Shown in pieces: positions 22,513 to 35,449 of a stretch of 64,000 nucleotides of DNA. Position 1 is the first letter of the stretch. Each line of letters opens with the position of its first letter. This stretch comes from Punica granatum (taxonomy: Eukaryota > Streptophyta > Magnoliopsida > Myrtales > Lythraceae), in NCBI RefSeq assembly GCF_007655135.1, contig NC_045128.1, positions 26,754,811 to 26,818,810 on the forward strand. Direction: 5' to 3'. The position numbers and the translations under genes are program-made. Under the pieces are notes generated by a model. That model made no database searches, had not been told where the DNA came from, and saw only the letters and a list, made by a program, of their open reading frames with translations.

Positions 22513-22958
22513 CTGACCAATGATTCTTTCTTCGTCAGATGAGTTTCCACTTCAGTATCATTTTTCTCTTAGTCGGAGATCGGGAATATATGTTACATCT
22601 TTTATAAGCCCAAACAAAATTTCTTGGTGCTTATGATGCTTTGCCTTTCACGAACTTCCGGCGGGAATATTTGTATCAGGACAGCAGTAGCACTCCATCA
22701 TACAGTGAAAGCCAGAAATTGCAGCTAATTAAGATCCAAAGACTGCAAAACGAAACAGCCGCACAGACAAATCATACCAGCTCAAAAGAACAAAAAGAAT
22801 AAAAATTCAAGACACATTGTCCATGTTAGGACATCAATTAAACATTGATTTTTCAAAATCCCAATGAGTTACATCGTGTGTCATATGGCAAGGTTATTAG
22901 AAAGTGCCACAAAAAAAGAAGAAGATATAATAAGAACGAACCTGCTAATCAATGTATC

Positions 22959-23933
22959 TCTGTCTATATATCTATATATAGGTTATTAAAATAGACTTGT
23001 TGTTGCCGTGCGATGATAAGTCTCCATTAACAAGTTTGGGAGCTTCTAATTGACTGACCCTTGACAATCCCTGAATTAATGCATGAAGAATCATATTAAA
23101 AGAATAAGAGAATAACTTAATACATTAATACCTTACATTTTCGATTTCCCGTTAAATATATACACATTCCATGTATGCAACGCAATATCTCCAATTATTC
23201 TTCTTTAACCCAACAAATTGGCAGAAGAAATTTTAGGACATTGAAATTTTTAATGCATGAAAGGAGAAATAAATAAAAGGAAAATTGAATGTGTAAACAT
23301 ATTATATAGTGATTTGCAGAAAATTGAATATGTGTAATAGTCCGTGAAGTATGTATGAGTACCGAACATAAAAATAAAGATTTCTCAATAATTTTGTTAC
23401 TATGCTATAACCTTTTTAATTAGATTATAATAGAGAGCCTGAAATTAAAAATTTTCATTGCTTATCCAAATTTTATCCTTAGCTAAATGATTTCTTAAGT
23501 ATCTTCGGGTATTTGTTCATTAAAGGAGGTGTTTTCTACACTTTTTGGTGTAGATACTAAAAGCCCAAAAGAATGTAAGAGGCAAAGCGCCTATGAAATG
23601 TCTCGTGAAGAAAATAACGAGGAAATTAAGCAAAGCAAGGTAAAATTTAGAGAATGGCATCTATTAGAACAATGAAAAAAATTCTGAAAGTAAAAGATGG
23701 AATTTAATTTTGGATTGTCAGATATTATGCTTCAAAATTATAGATGACATGTAATCTTTTATGTTGTATCTACATTATTTATTCATCCTCCATTATTTTA
23801 TGAACAATAAAAATCTGCTATCTCACGCTATGATTCTTAATTTTCATTCATTACTTTTCAAAATTCTATTTATAGAACATTGCATATAAAACAGAAAAAT
23901 GTAAAAACTCGTGCAACGCGGGCTACATAACTA
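22959..23933 (+). mobile_element. Helitron-like non-autonomous element (3' end clear, 5' end tentative)
   Basis: The 3' end has a short imperfect hairpin (CTCGTG-CAA-CGCGGG), then CTACATAA and CTAGT, the Helitron terminus layout of hairpin, about 10 nt, then CTAG followed by host T. A TCT-rich start TCTCTGTCTATATATC at 22967 is a candidate 5' end. The interior is AT-rich and non-coding. Confidence 0.4.
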
Positions 23934-24260
23934 GTTAAAATTTATTAAGGAGAGTTATATTTCTTGCAATTCTGCGAGTTTAAAAGTACACTAAATGATT
24001 TCCAAAATGATCATATACATCAATTTAAATGATAAGAAAAAGATTTAGGCGGTGTAACATTTAATTTTTGCTATATATCATCTTTCTTGATTGAATATTT
24101 TCAATTAAATCCTCAAATTCGAATCAATTCTACTAATTTTGTTTCTGATTTCAACTATTTCCTACTAATCCTATAGGTCTCCTTTCTAATTCAATAGAAA
24201 AGTAATATAAAAGGTGCTTTGCATCGTAATATCACTGAATGATTAATGGTTCTGGAAAAA

Positions 24261-26424
24261 TCTATATATATATATATATATATATATGAAAACAAAACCC
24301 GAGCGAAATTCTCACGCCACCAAATCATTAAAAATAAAAAACGAAGTTATCTTACTTTATTACGACATCACTTATGAATTTAGGAAATTTTTTATCGTTA
24401 ATTATGCAGTAAAATATATATATTATTTACATATAGTCCAACATAATATATACTATATACATTAGCTGCTATTCGGGAAATTTTTTTTATTATAGCAATC
24501 TAATTTCCGCTCATATATGTTGTAGCAAAATATGGAGTTGGAAATCAATATTAACGAGGGTTTATGATATTTATAGAGTTGCTCTAAGCATTATGGGCAA
24601 ATATATTTTTATAATATTAATCACAATTAGATTCCTGTTTATATAATATTATTTATTTATATTGCTGTTTATATTGTGCTGTTTGTGAGTATATATATAT
24701 GTATATACCTACCGCCCGAGTTGAAACAAAGAGAGACATGCAAAGGGAGATTACAAACATACAATTACATTTTTTTCTCTAAATGGGTCTTTATTACTGT
24801 TACTAATTTAATTTATTTTATTACAGAAGGAGGAGGTTGAAGATGAGTGCCTAAAGGAGGAGTGAAGTAAACCTGCTGTTGAAACAACATACAAAAGGAG
24901 AAGACTCATATATCATCATGACAATGATGAACCCAGTAGATGAACCATCTTTCTTTGGTACTGCCCTCGGCTCCTGTTTATATAATATTATTTGTTTATA
25001 TTGCTGTTTCTATTGTATTGTTTGTATATATACCGCATGAGTTGAAGAAAGAAAGACAAGCAAAGGGAGATTTTTCTTTTTATGAAAGGTAAGGCCCGGA
25101 TAGTCAACCATATCAAGTTTGAAGAATAGTGGAAGCAAAGGTAACTAAGACTTCCCCCTCCTCTTAAATCTGATTGGTTAAGAGCCTAAGAAAAACTAAA
25201 ATAATGTTCACATTTGATATACTTGAATTTTTTTTTTACTTTTCGTTTACTTATCTTTTTAATGTACAAGATTCCACATCATAAAAAATATAAAACGAAA
25301 ATCTATCGCGATGTCATGTCATCATTTATATAGTAAGGAAATATTTATGTTTTTTATCAAAAATATTTATTCATCGAGAAAATATATTTATAATATTTGC
25401 TTTTTTAATATATATAGTAGAATATATAGATTATATTTTCTTCATTTTAGAAGTACATATATATGCAGTATATATATCATATATTGAGATTTAAACTACT
25501 ATTTATCGATTATATATATGTCGTATACATCATATAGTGGAACTTAGACTATTATTTCCTGAGATAAAAATTTCATTATATGAAACTTTTATATTTGATT
25601 GGAAATTTCCTTATTAATATGTATGAGCTTGCAATATATATACAATATATGTTTATTCAATTTACTAACACCAATATCTTACATCAATTTAGTCAATTCA
25701 CGAGATTTCACCAGTATTTCACTAGACTTTGTCAGGTTTTCTCGAAATCCATGATAAATTCATGTATTTTTTTTATAAAAGTATTTGTTAGGATGTTATT
25801 TTTTTAATTGGATGTTAATTTGTTTGGTGCATTTATTATTTATATAAAATTATTATTATTTATATAAAAAATTTTGAGTGAAAAATTTTCTTTATCATTT
25901 ATTTTTTAATCTATCCCTTAATAGATTTTGAGGTGATATAATGATTTATCATAAAGAATAGGAGCCGGAAGAAGAAATGAAATTATCAATTTTGATATTA
26001 TTTTCCTTGATAAAGAGGTATATTTTGCGTGTTTGACTTTGTATTTTATTTTGTTAATCAAAATTAAATTATTATTAATTTATTGTTTCTAATGAAATTA
26101 GCATTCATTGATACATGTAACTATAATGAAGTTTGGAATGATTTATTTCAGCCCTTACTTTGGGAAGAAGGTTGTACACAATTTTATAATTTCAAGATAA
26201 TTATGCTCTCATTGAAATATCGTCTGGTTAATGTTGAAGTAGAGATGTCGTTTTTACTAAGTCTATATGAATGATTTTTTTTTTTGTAATTTATTGATAT
26301 TCTTAACATAATTCATTCGGTTATAACTAAATTTTATTTATATATAACGTGTAAAATTATTTAGATTAGTCGTAACAAAAATTTATTCAATTACGCCCGC
26401 GAAATGCGTGGGTCATCAACTAGT
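24261..26424 (+). mobile_element. Second Helitron-like 3' end with AT-rich interior
   Basis: At 26394-26424 an imperfect hairpin (CCCGCG-AAATG-CGTGGG) is followed by TCATCAACTAGT, again hairpin, spacer, CTAG-T. The 5' end is not certain; 24261, where TCTATATATA begins, is one candidate. The interior has AT microsatellites and two related ~100-bp segments (near 24640-24750 and 24970-25070), but no gene. The frames at 25580 and 26083 look random. Confidence 0.4.
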
Positions 26425-27688
26425 TTTTGATACAATAAATTTTGTGATATGATACCACTATATTGACTGACTATTTTAATCGATGGATGACACATAACCA
26501 CTTGTTTGAAAAATCTTCTAATAATTTATTCATAACCAAGTAAATAATTTGAATTAATTGATAATCTGAATTAATTGAGGTTGGTTTGAGAGAGTTGCCT
26601 TTGCCTGGGTTAGCTGAAGTGCTCAGGGTTTAGATAATAACGTACTTCTTTCCAGTGGGTCGAAGACGAGTACTGACAGCGGAAAGGGAAAATATATATG
26701 ACTACCCTAATTTGTTGTAGAATATATGCTTTATTAATTACCTAAAAAAATTCAAACTCTTCACATTTTATTATATTTAGTAGATTTTTTTTCTTGACAT
26801 AAAAATAAACTTAATATTAATATTAGCACGTGTCGACTTTTTCATTAATTCAAATGGGAAATATTGGCTACCACCTTCCAATCGAGTAGCCGGTGACCCT
26901 ACAGAGACGGTGGTGGCTTCCGGTAAGGGCCTCACAGCCCGAATTTAAAAAAAAAGGTAAATTTGAAAAAGGAAGGAAGAGAGGGGTTGGGAGTGGGAGC
27001 CTCATTGGCTGCCCCCAACCCCCCAATTGAGGTTGTCGGTGAACTCTGTCGTCACAGGTGACACCAAATTGGGGGGCAATGGCAGCCATTGAGGCCCCAC
27101 CGATAAAAAATGTAGGCGTCATGCTAACATTGATATCAAATTGATAATTCATATATTTTTAGGTCAAGAGAAAAAGTTCATGTTAGAATTGATAAAATAT
27201 ATATGAAAAGTTTGGAATTTTTAGGCAATTGATGTAAAATAAATAAAAGAGTTGGCTACTCAGATAAAGAGATGGTATAAATGGAACGTGCATCTTGTAT
27301 TCCTTATTATCCTCATCTTGTGTCATTTTAACGAGGAGCTAGCACTTGTCAAATTCAAAGCATTTGAAAAAATTTAATATGAAAAATTAAGTAAAATTCA
27401 TAAAAGTTCAGAATAAAGTAAAAGTTTCAAAAGAATAACAGAAGATCCAAAAAATTCTAAAAAATTAAAATAAGAAGTAAAATAAATTTCAAAAAGAATT
27501 AACAAGTTCAAAGTTAGAAAATTTAAAATGAAATGAAGAAATAAAATAAAAATAAAAAACTGAAATATAAAATTAGGAAAAAATTTGAAGTCTCAAGAAA
27601 ATTACTACCAATTGAGAAATACTAAAAAGATTGTGGAAAATTAAAATTATAAAAACGCAAGAAAACTTAGAAAGATTAACAACGTTAA
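26425..27688. other. Intergenic; AT-rich with one GC-rich patch
   Basis: 26870-27110 is a GC-rich patch containing CCCCCAACCCCCCAATTG and its near complement CCAAATTGGGGGGCAATGG. I see no gene; the 94-aa frame over it is a composition effect. 27340-27690 is very AT-rich. Confidence 0.5.
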
Positions 27689-27697
27689 TAAAAATAA

Positions 27698-28165
27698 GGG
27701 GTAATTACACTGGTGGTTCAAAAAGTTTCACTAATATATCAAGTTGGTCCAAAAAGTTTTTTTTTACTACTTAATGGTACAAAATGTTTCAAAAGTGTAA
27801 CATGATAGTACAAACCGTTATCTCACCATTGACACCGTCAAGCGAAGCTGACGTGGCCGACACGTGGCTCTGATATGTTTTTAAGAGTTAGTGGAACGTT
27901 ACATGATGGTTCAAACTCTTTTGAAATTGTCACTTAATGGTGCAAAATGTTTTACAGATGTAACATAATAATACAAAATATTTCTTTAATTAACTTAAAG
28001 GTCCACCCATGTCAATGGCGAGATGACGACGTCAATGGTGAGATAACGGTTTGTACTATCATGTTACACTTTTGAAACATTTTGTACCATCAAGTAGCAA
28101 AAAAAACTTTTTGGACCAACTTGATACATTAGTGAAACTTTTTGGACCATTAGTGTAATTACCCC
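27698..28165. mobile_element. Mutator-type MITE with long inverted repeats, 468 bp
   Basis: The first ~145 bp (starting GGGGTAATTACACT) and the last ~135 bp (ending AGTGTAATTACCCC) are inverted repeats with few differences, including AACATGATAGTACAAACCGT in the left arm opposite ACGGTTTGTACTATCATGTT in the right. Flanking 9-mers TAAAAATAA (27689-27697) and AAAAAATAA (28166-28174) match at 8 of 9 positions, which fits a Mutator-type target duplication. It has no coding capacity. Confidence 0.8.
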
Positions 28166-28349
28166 AAAAAATAAATAATAAATAAAATTTTGCACAAGGA
28201 AAATAAAATAACAAAAATTTTGGTGTCTTCGACTCTCTTGAATTTATCTCTTGATTAGCCATTTCAGTTTCTTCCTCACTCTCTCTTGACCCTCCCCGTC
28301 TTACCCTTAGCTTTCCTTTTCACTTTACTTTTTACTCCATTCAGCAGCA

Positions 28350-28562
28350 CAATCATTATATTTTTATCATTTTCTTCAATATAATAATAAATTCTCTCAC
28401 ATACTTTTTCTTAACTATTATTACAATTAATTTTTAAATATTAAATTATCTCAACTATTAACTATTTTTTCTCAATTTAAGAACTCAATCATTACTTTTT
28501 TATCATCTTCTTCAATTTAATAATAAGTTCTCACACTTAATTTTCTTAACTATCATTATAAC
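28350..28562. repeat. Direct ~80-bp AT-rich repeat
   Basis: Segments starting CAATCATTATATTTTTATCA (about 28351) and CAATCATTACTTTTTTATCA (about 28487) run in parallel for about 75 bp. Confidence 0.7.
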
Positions 28563-29816
28563 CCAACTTAAATACTCCGTTACCAAACGTCACAACATAA
28601 CTTTAGGGAGGTCTAGAGACACCAAACAAGAACTTTTAATTTAATTTATTTTTAATAGAGTTTTTAACTTTTCGAAGTTTTCCACTTCTAATTTTTGTTG
28701 GGTTGCTCCAAATTTTGTAACATTTCCCCAGTGATGAAACGTTTCAAAGTTTTCTAGGACTTTTATCTTCAAACTTTTTTTATTGTTTCCATTTCTATAT
28801 TTTATTTTATTTTTCGATTGCATTTTATTTGTAATCCTACTTTGTTTCATTTTTTTACATTTTTTTTGTATTTTATGTTATTTCTTTCCTTTGGGTTGTT
28901 CTTGTAATTGTTTTGAACTTTTTTAGACTATTATGAATATTTTATCGTTTTATAATTTTGTGAATAAATTCTTTAACTTTTTGAATCAGTGTTCACTTTC
29001 CCTAAATTTTTAATTATTTTTCGTTTTTATTATTTTTATTTTGATACCTTGTTGAATTTTATTAAAATTTTCCCAAATAACTCTTTTATTTTGTTTTTTG
29101 TTTTTAACAATAGAAGAAAGAGAGAGGAAGATGATACAACAGAACAAGTCTTTGGCTGCGGTTTCTACAACCTTTCGCGGCCGTTCTGACCGCTGGGAGA
29201 ACGTTTCCCCGCAGTTTCGGCGGCAGTTTGAATCGTGGGCAAAACCTCCATGGTGAAACTTCTATGATATTGGTTTTTAAACTGCAAGGTACTAATTTGC
29301 CAAAAAATAATGTCCAAACCTATCAAGAACTAATTTGCCAAAAGCACTCCACATACGAAGTTTCAATTATGGGACGTGCAAGCAATAAGATACTGCAATT
29401 AACATAGCTATTGCAACAAAGACTTTCAAAATAATATTTAATATATAATATCATACAAGTACCTGAAGATTAAGTCTCACTTTACGTGCTCCTTCCCAGC
29501 AATAGTATCATCCACCTATATATAACAACAGATGAACCAAAAAAAAGTTCCTTTAGTTCAATTGAACATATTACAGAAGAAAAATATCGAGTCACCAATG
29601 GAATGAAACAAAAATGACACAGCTTGAACTTGAACAAATAACGTTGCAACCTGCAAGAGCCAAAGAGGAACTAAACCCAAAGTCTATTTCAGCATAAAAA
29701 TGGAGAGAACTTGTAGATATCAACACCTTCCAAAATCAAACAGCTCCAAACACAAACATGATCGGCTCCAAAAACAAATCAGTCCGACCAACCAAAGCAG
29801 TCATAGAACAATTAAT
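28563..29816. other. AT-rich region, possibly including the left flank of the CACTA element
   Basis: No gene seen. A GC-rich patch at 29150-29240 (GCGGTTTCTACAACC and related words) resembles the CACTA subterminal sequence at 48440-48540, so the element may begin around here. I could not find its terminal CACTA. Confidence 0.4.
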
Positions 29817-31240
29817 TCAGAAGCATAAGTTGATATCATAAGTATGACCAGCCAAAGCATTCATCCAAAGCAAATAGCAACATAAGCTCCTAAAACAAAC
29901 TTTTGGCGCTTTATTGAATTTTACTTGTGAAGACTTCGTTGAAGAATTTCTTTCCTTCATTAGCATCTCAACCACAGCCTCTAACTTTTCTAACTTTTCC
30001 ACCTTTTCCTTCAAGCATTGTATATCTTCATCCTTTTCATTTTCAATGCGCAACTCCCCTGAAGCAGAATGGGGAAGTACAAGGTGCGAAATCTGTTGGT
30101 CATGGACCTTTACCGAGGCATCGCACACGTCCAGACTTATCCGGCCCTAGCACTCGTGAAACAATATCTTCCTTGAGAGGAACATCACTTGTTGCGAGTT
30201 CAGGATACGCTTTCCTAATATTATTCATATTTTCCTAAATCATTTTACATAATATTAAGAAAAGTTATATCTGTCAATTCGTGAAACTTGACCTCAAGAA
30301 AATCTTATTCAAAATTCATACAATTGCTTTAGCTGCTTCATCATCCACTGGCATCTTATCCTTTTTTTCTTTGATGTTCGTCAAAGAAAATTTGATCCCT
30401 ACCCAAAGTTTGAGAAGTCCATATGCATAAATTAGTTAAATAACAGAAGGAAAAAAATGTAAATCATAAGTCGTCTAATTTCATATTGTTCTATAATTAA
30501 TATGATCAACATCAGCACTCACAACAATTTCACAATGAAGATGTCGCATTCTGAAACAGAATCGACTAATCAATTAATTTATACCCTATAAGCTGTATCC
30601 ATTAATAGTACTGAAACAACTTACGTTGGATAATTCATAATGAGGTGTTACTTACAATCTTATCAATAACAGTTGCATAGCTTTTCTTGCACAAGGTATG
30701 AAGCATTTTCTGCTTTGATCTATTCTTAGTGTTTATTTCGCTAGCCATCTGAAAAAATGGTTGAGGATGCTCAAAAAACTGAACTGCAAAACCAATTACT
30801 TTAACAAAATTAAGCCAGTGGCTGCAGCAAGTACCTTTCCTTTCTCAGAACTCGAATAAGAAACAATACCGGTCCATTGGTTCTTATCAACTTGCTCAGG
30901 AACATGACTCAAATGATAGGAAATGGGCTGGGAGATGTCAAAATATTGAGCTTTCAAGTTACTTTTCCAATTTCTCCATTTTGAGTTAATTGATGATAGT
31001 ACTGAAGTTTCTGTGGCTTCAATATGAGGATAGGAAAACTTGGCCTGTAAAAGTTTCTCATAATTGATATCAATGAGAAAAGAATATCAATTGAAAATCT
31101 AAGAACGAATAGTCATACCTCAACAAATCCTAATGCTTGTGTTTTGAGCTCATTAGGAATATCTCTCTACTTGAGACTAATTGGAATAATCTCAGGGTTT
31201 CCAGCAATTATTCCCAAAAAGTCACCTAATGTTCCAGCTG
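29817..31240 (-). pseudogene. CACTA C-terminal Ptta/En/Spm plant transposase domain, broken
   Basis: Pieces in order on the minus strand: SKWRNWKSNLKAQYFDISQP and EQVDKNQWTGIVSYSSSE (about 31020-30835), then ASEINTKNRSKQKMLHTLCK (about 30750-30690), then MNNIRKAYPELATSDVPLKE followed by a GPDKSGRVRC motif (about 30238-30110). These match the plant Ptta/En/Spm C-terminal domain. After a frame change at about 30110, a Glu/Lys-rich coiled coil (CLKEKVEKLEKLEAVVEMLM) follows to about 29900. Introns probably separate the pieces; I did not resolve them. Confidence 0.7.
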
Positions 31241-32346
31241 CAGGACTTACAGGTTGCTTGTACTTGCCTCAATCGAACCTTGATACATTGTCTCAGTGGT
31301 AAACCCCATACATCAGACATCAGAGTAGGCCCACGTGTTTTTCTTTTCTTCTTAGGACCTAGAACCGCAACCATAGTTAACCATATTTGTGGAACATATA
31401 AGCAGTACTTATCTTAGAAAGGAAAAAACTAATTAAATGATATATTTCTACTTAATATAAGGAGCAAGAAAAAACCAGCATTAAGCTTGAAAAGAACAAC
31501 TTTCAGACACAAAGAAATGTGGGCATTGCAGCAACTATTACATTGCATTCAATACAAGGATATTTAGACAAAGTAATTTAGAGAACCCTTTTAGTATCAG
31601 GATCTCACAGACTCGCACCATTCAGAGTTACCCACTGTAGATGTCTCTAAACTTGCAGCATATATAGCGAGAAAGAGCATCAACATGTTCAAATCTGGGA
31701 CTTCAACTTCTAATTTTAACATGAGAGCTAACATCAACAATAAGAGAATATATCATTCCAACAAAAAACAGACAAAAAGTATATACTATGTCACTTATAA
31801 AAGTGTATGACTCATCTTATTTCAGCTGTTGGCAACCATGTTTTTAAAAAGAAAAAGTTGAAACTCATCTTGAGAGTCATCTTGAGTACAGGCTTTTGCA
31901 TCAATATGCTTAGTAGATTCAGTTGATTCATCTGGGTCCTTTTCACCAATAACTCCACTGTACATGATCCAATACGTTTTCTCTTCTCCATTGGCAGCTC
32001 ACTACCGAAATTAGTTGAGAAATTAAGTTAAATAAGGTATAATAAGTCAGTCTAATAATCATGAAGAATTATATAATGATTAAAAATGAGATAACATTCA
32101 CCGGAGTCAATAATCAAAAGTGATGTTTATCTTATATTCTTTGGAGCTCAACCGTAATATTCAAAACGAAAAGAATTTTCGCACTAGCAATATTCAAAAG
32201 CTCAACATCTGACCTTTATCCATCTTCTAAGTCGTGGAACTCTATTGGAGTATCAACTGTTATTCCTTCTACATCATCTCTAGCCAAATCAAAATCATCA
32301 TCAGCGGGATCAGTAGTTGCAGCAACTATAATATGATGTGGCTCAT

Positions 32347-32728
32347 TCACTTCCGTCGCCTCCTCGTTGATCGAAGAAAAATATGTGCATCCTTAATAAA
32401 ATTCATATGCTTTACACTAAAGGGAACACACCAACCTCTCAAGACTGCATCTTGCACATAGTACACTTGCTGCACTTGAGAAATTAACATAAATGGGTCA
32501 TCACTCATATTCTTCCCCGTGTGGAACAATTTCGAAAAATTTACAGGTGGAAAACCAAATTCATCCACTCGCATTCCCGTTCCATGTTCGACATCAATCC
32601 AATCACACTTGAGAAGTATGATCTTGAAGTGGTCATAATAATTTAGCTCGAACACGTCTTTTGAGTTGATAGGTTGACCTCGTGGTCTTTCATGTGAAAC
32701 TAAAAGTTCTTCAGACGAAAGACTTTGA
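32347..32728 (-). pseudogene. CACTA DUF4216 segment
   Basis: The minus frame 32655-32347 begins MFELNYYDHFKIILLKCDWI and contains DEFGFPPVNFSKL and DPFMLISQVQQVYYVQDAV, the characteristic DUF4216 motifs found downstream of TNP2 transposases. Just upstream (32728-32656) the frame is the second half of a motif whose first half lies at 37023-37070, beyond the Harbinger insertion. An in-frame stop occurs in that junction region. Confidence 0.8.
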
Positions 32729-33180
32729 CGCTGCGTTTGGATTCAAAGTTAAATTTACAAAACTTTAACTTTAACTTTGATTGAAGAAAATGACAGAATT
32801 AATGTTACCGTTGTGGAGCCCACCATCACTGCTCTCCCCTTCTCTCCCCGTGGCTTTGATGAGTCTCCCAGGCAGAAAGAGAACAGGCCCCCCTCCCAAC
32901 CTTCTTCTTCCCTTGCGACAGAACACTGGCCCCCCTCTTCTTCCTCCTCTGCTCGACATCGTTGAAGATTTTCTTTGCGAATCTATCGGTGATTTGCCTC
33001 CTAGTGCTTGTCCTTTGCGAACGCGTGAAGCCGCTGGCCCTACCTCTGAAGCATTCAGTCGCCAGTGCATCTGAGAGCAAGCGGACGAATTTTTCCGGGC
33101 CCCTACCAGTTCTTACTCTTCTTAAGAGGCACCTGAGCTCACTTGCCACTTCCATATCGACGTTGAATGTAATTTCTCAG

Positions 33181-33620
33181 ACCAATTTCATGTTACATTT
33201 TCTTTGCATCGATGAATTGCTCGTTGGGGAAAGAAATTGTGCCTGCCGTTTCTGTGGGTCGAAGAAATGTTCCATTTTTGGTCTTGCATTGGGGTGTGTT
33301 CTGTATAGCAGTTGATTGATAAATTTGTTGGACCAATTTCATGTTATTGCGAACGGTTGCATCATTGCATTGCTGGTTCAGTAAAGAATTGAAGCTTGCC
33401 GTTACTGTTGGTTGAAGATATGTGCGATTTTTGGTGGATTTCCGTTGGATTGTGTTCTATATAGCAGTTGATTGATGAATTTGTTGGACCCATTTGACGC
33501 TATTGCGAATGGTTGCATCAATGAAAGGCTGGTTCAGTAAAGATTTGAAGCTTGCCCTTACTGTTGGTTGAAGAAATGTGCGATTTCTGTATATTTTCCA
33601 GTTGGTTTGTTCTGTATAGC
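33181..33620. repeat. ~155-bp tandem repeat inside the Harbinger element
   Basis: TTCTGTATAGCAGTTGATTG-type anchors recur at 33300, 33456 and 33611, giving a spacing of 155-156 bp. Units also share GGACCAATTTCATGTTATTG, GGCTGGTTCAGTAAAGA and ACTGTTGGTTGAAGA. Substitutions between units are frequent. It lies before ORF1, in the element's 5' region. Confidence 0.8.
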
Positions 33621-34126
33621 TGTTGCTGGAATTGTTGCTGCCATCTGCTTCGGATGACATGAGACTGATCTGTTCATCGTGACTGTGTGTTGCTTACCGC
33701 CGTTGGTTGCACTGTCATGTACCCTTGCTGATCTGTGTTGCACTTGTTTGATGAAATGTTGTCTGTCAATACACTTTCATCAAAGAAAACATATTTGTTA
33801 TGGCAACTTGATTTTGTTCCTTCACACTGAACACGGCGCGAGTTTGCTGCTTCGTTACAGTATCGTTTCTCGAATTCAATGTGTTTTCTAGTATGTTTTG
33901 CTAGATAGCATGCGTCCATGGTTTGATGATAAAAAATTCTGGAGGTTTCAGTTGTAGTTGTGAGACCTGTAGGAGTGCTGAAAAACTCTTCAACAATTGG
34001 TTTCCATACAAGCAGAAAATTCCCTGAATCGATTTTTGTAGTTCCTACAATGTCTGATAGCATTGTTTTTTCTCAATTTTTGTTGTGCGTGGCTTTGTAA
34101 GCTTTTGCTATAGCAATTTGAAAGAG

Positions 34127-35094
34127 ATGGCTCCCAAGGGTGATGGCATACTTGAGTGGACAGACGGTCTGGAGAGTGCATTCATTAACATCTTGCTCAA
34201 GAAGTTCACAAGGACACATACTACATCTTGGAAAGGCAAAGACTGGGAGCAAATGAATAAGGAGCTGGAAGAGTAAATGAATAAGGAGCTGGAAGAGCAA
34301 TTTCCAGGCACCACTTTCGAAACCAAGAAGTTGCAGCAGAAATTTTGAAGGTTGCGTAGCCAATACACACAGTTCATTGAGTTGACTGCTCACACTGGTG
34401 TTGGTTAGGATGAGACAACCAACACCGTAAAGGCGAGTGCTGATGTGTGGGACAAGTTTATTAAGGTATAGTAACAATAACCTGTACAGGATTACTATTT
34501 TCAATTTGTATCATTTCATTGGAAGTAATTGTAACTGTGCAAATTATTTTTTTTTACATGCAGTAGAACAGTAGCCACAAGAGTTTCCAGTCCAAAGGCT
34601 GCAAGCATTACAACTCATTAAAAGAGTTGTTCAGATCTAAGACAGCAACATGTGCGTTACGTATTTCATCCGCCGAACCACCGAAGAGCCCAGTAACATA
34701 TGCACGCATGGAAGAGGAGTTCCTCGCAGCAGCGACAAGTCGTGGAAAAAAACCAATCAATCTTGAAGAAGGCTTCGGCGATAGTGATGACCCGGTTCAT
34801 GAGGTATTCAAACCTGTCGTTACAGCATCCCGTCGTCAAGTGCGTAGAAGGAGTTCCAACGCCGACTCCCGATTGCAGGAGTGCCTCGACATGTTAAAGT
34901 GCAATATGAGCAGGAGGGAGGAGGAGAGAAATTGTACCCCACCGACATCGAAGAGAAGTAAATCCGTGATGAGCCCTGAGAAATCAGAGAAGAACAACAT
35001 CGAGGAGGCGATGGCTATACTCAATAAACTGCGTCCAGAACTGTCCATAGAGGAGTACCTCGTGGCCAGTGATTGTCTTTCAAAGGATAAGTAG
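34127..35094 (+). pseudogene. Harbinger ORF1, Myb/SANT-like DNA-binding protein, broken
   Basis: The frame starts MAPKGDGILEWTDGLESAFI (ATG 34127) and holds the Trp-containing helices of a Myb/SANT-like domain (FTRTHTTSWKGKDWEQMNKE). In-frame stops follow at 34274-34276 (TAA), 34346-34348 (TGA) and 34406-34408 (TAG). A probable intron runs from GT at 34466 to an AG near 34563. The acidic/basic C-terminal part (EEFLAAATSRGKKPINLEEG to DCLSKDK) is open to the TAA at 35092. In active Harbinger systems this protein helps the nuclease enter the nucleus and bind the ends. A 24-bp in-frame duplication (34250-34273 and 34274-34297) sits at the first stop. Confidence 0.8.
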
Positions 35095-35449
35095 ACAAGG
35101 CAACTGTTCATGTGCTTTGTCGATGATGCAAGGCTACCATGGGTTCGTCGCCTTGTTGGCCCTTGAATGGGCATGATGCATCATTTACTCTGTTATATTT
35201 TTATATTGTTTATTTGTTATGACATTAACCAAACCCTTGTTTTATATTTGTTGTGGGTGCAAGTACTTTGCTTGGATTGTTTGCCTTTGTTTTATGTGAA
35301 TCTTGTCATATTTGTCTATGTTGTTTGTGCATTGGTCTTGCATTTGTTTTACATATGAAACTTGCTTCCTTTCCCCTTATAAATCCAAATTTGTGATAAT
35401 AAGCCATGTTGTTTGTCGATATAGTCCGCTAAGCTAAAGGGAACGCACG

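Larger units (their letters stand above)
20950..22860. repeat. Segmental duplication, copy 2
   Basis: Partner of 17530-19200. This copy has an additional ~230 bp, including the CACTA terminus at 21322-21333, between the subterminal block and the CAAAATGTCTCCATTTAGTAG block. Confidence 0.8.

Noticed and set aside
32777..33315. Several frames of 60-117 aa on both strands near the Harbinger left end
   Set aside because: They lie in the element's non-coding 5' region and have no domain.
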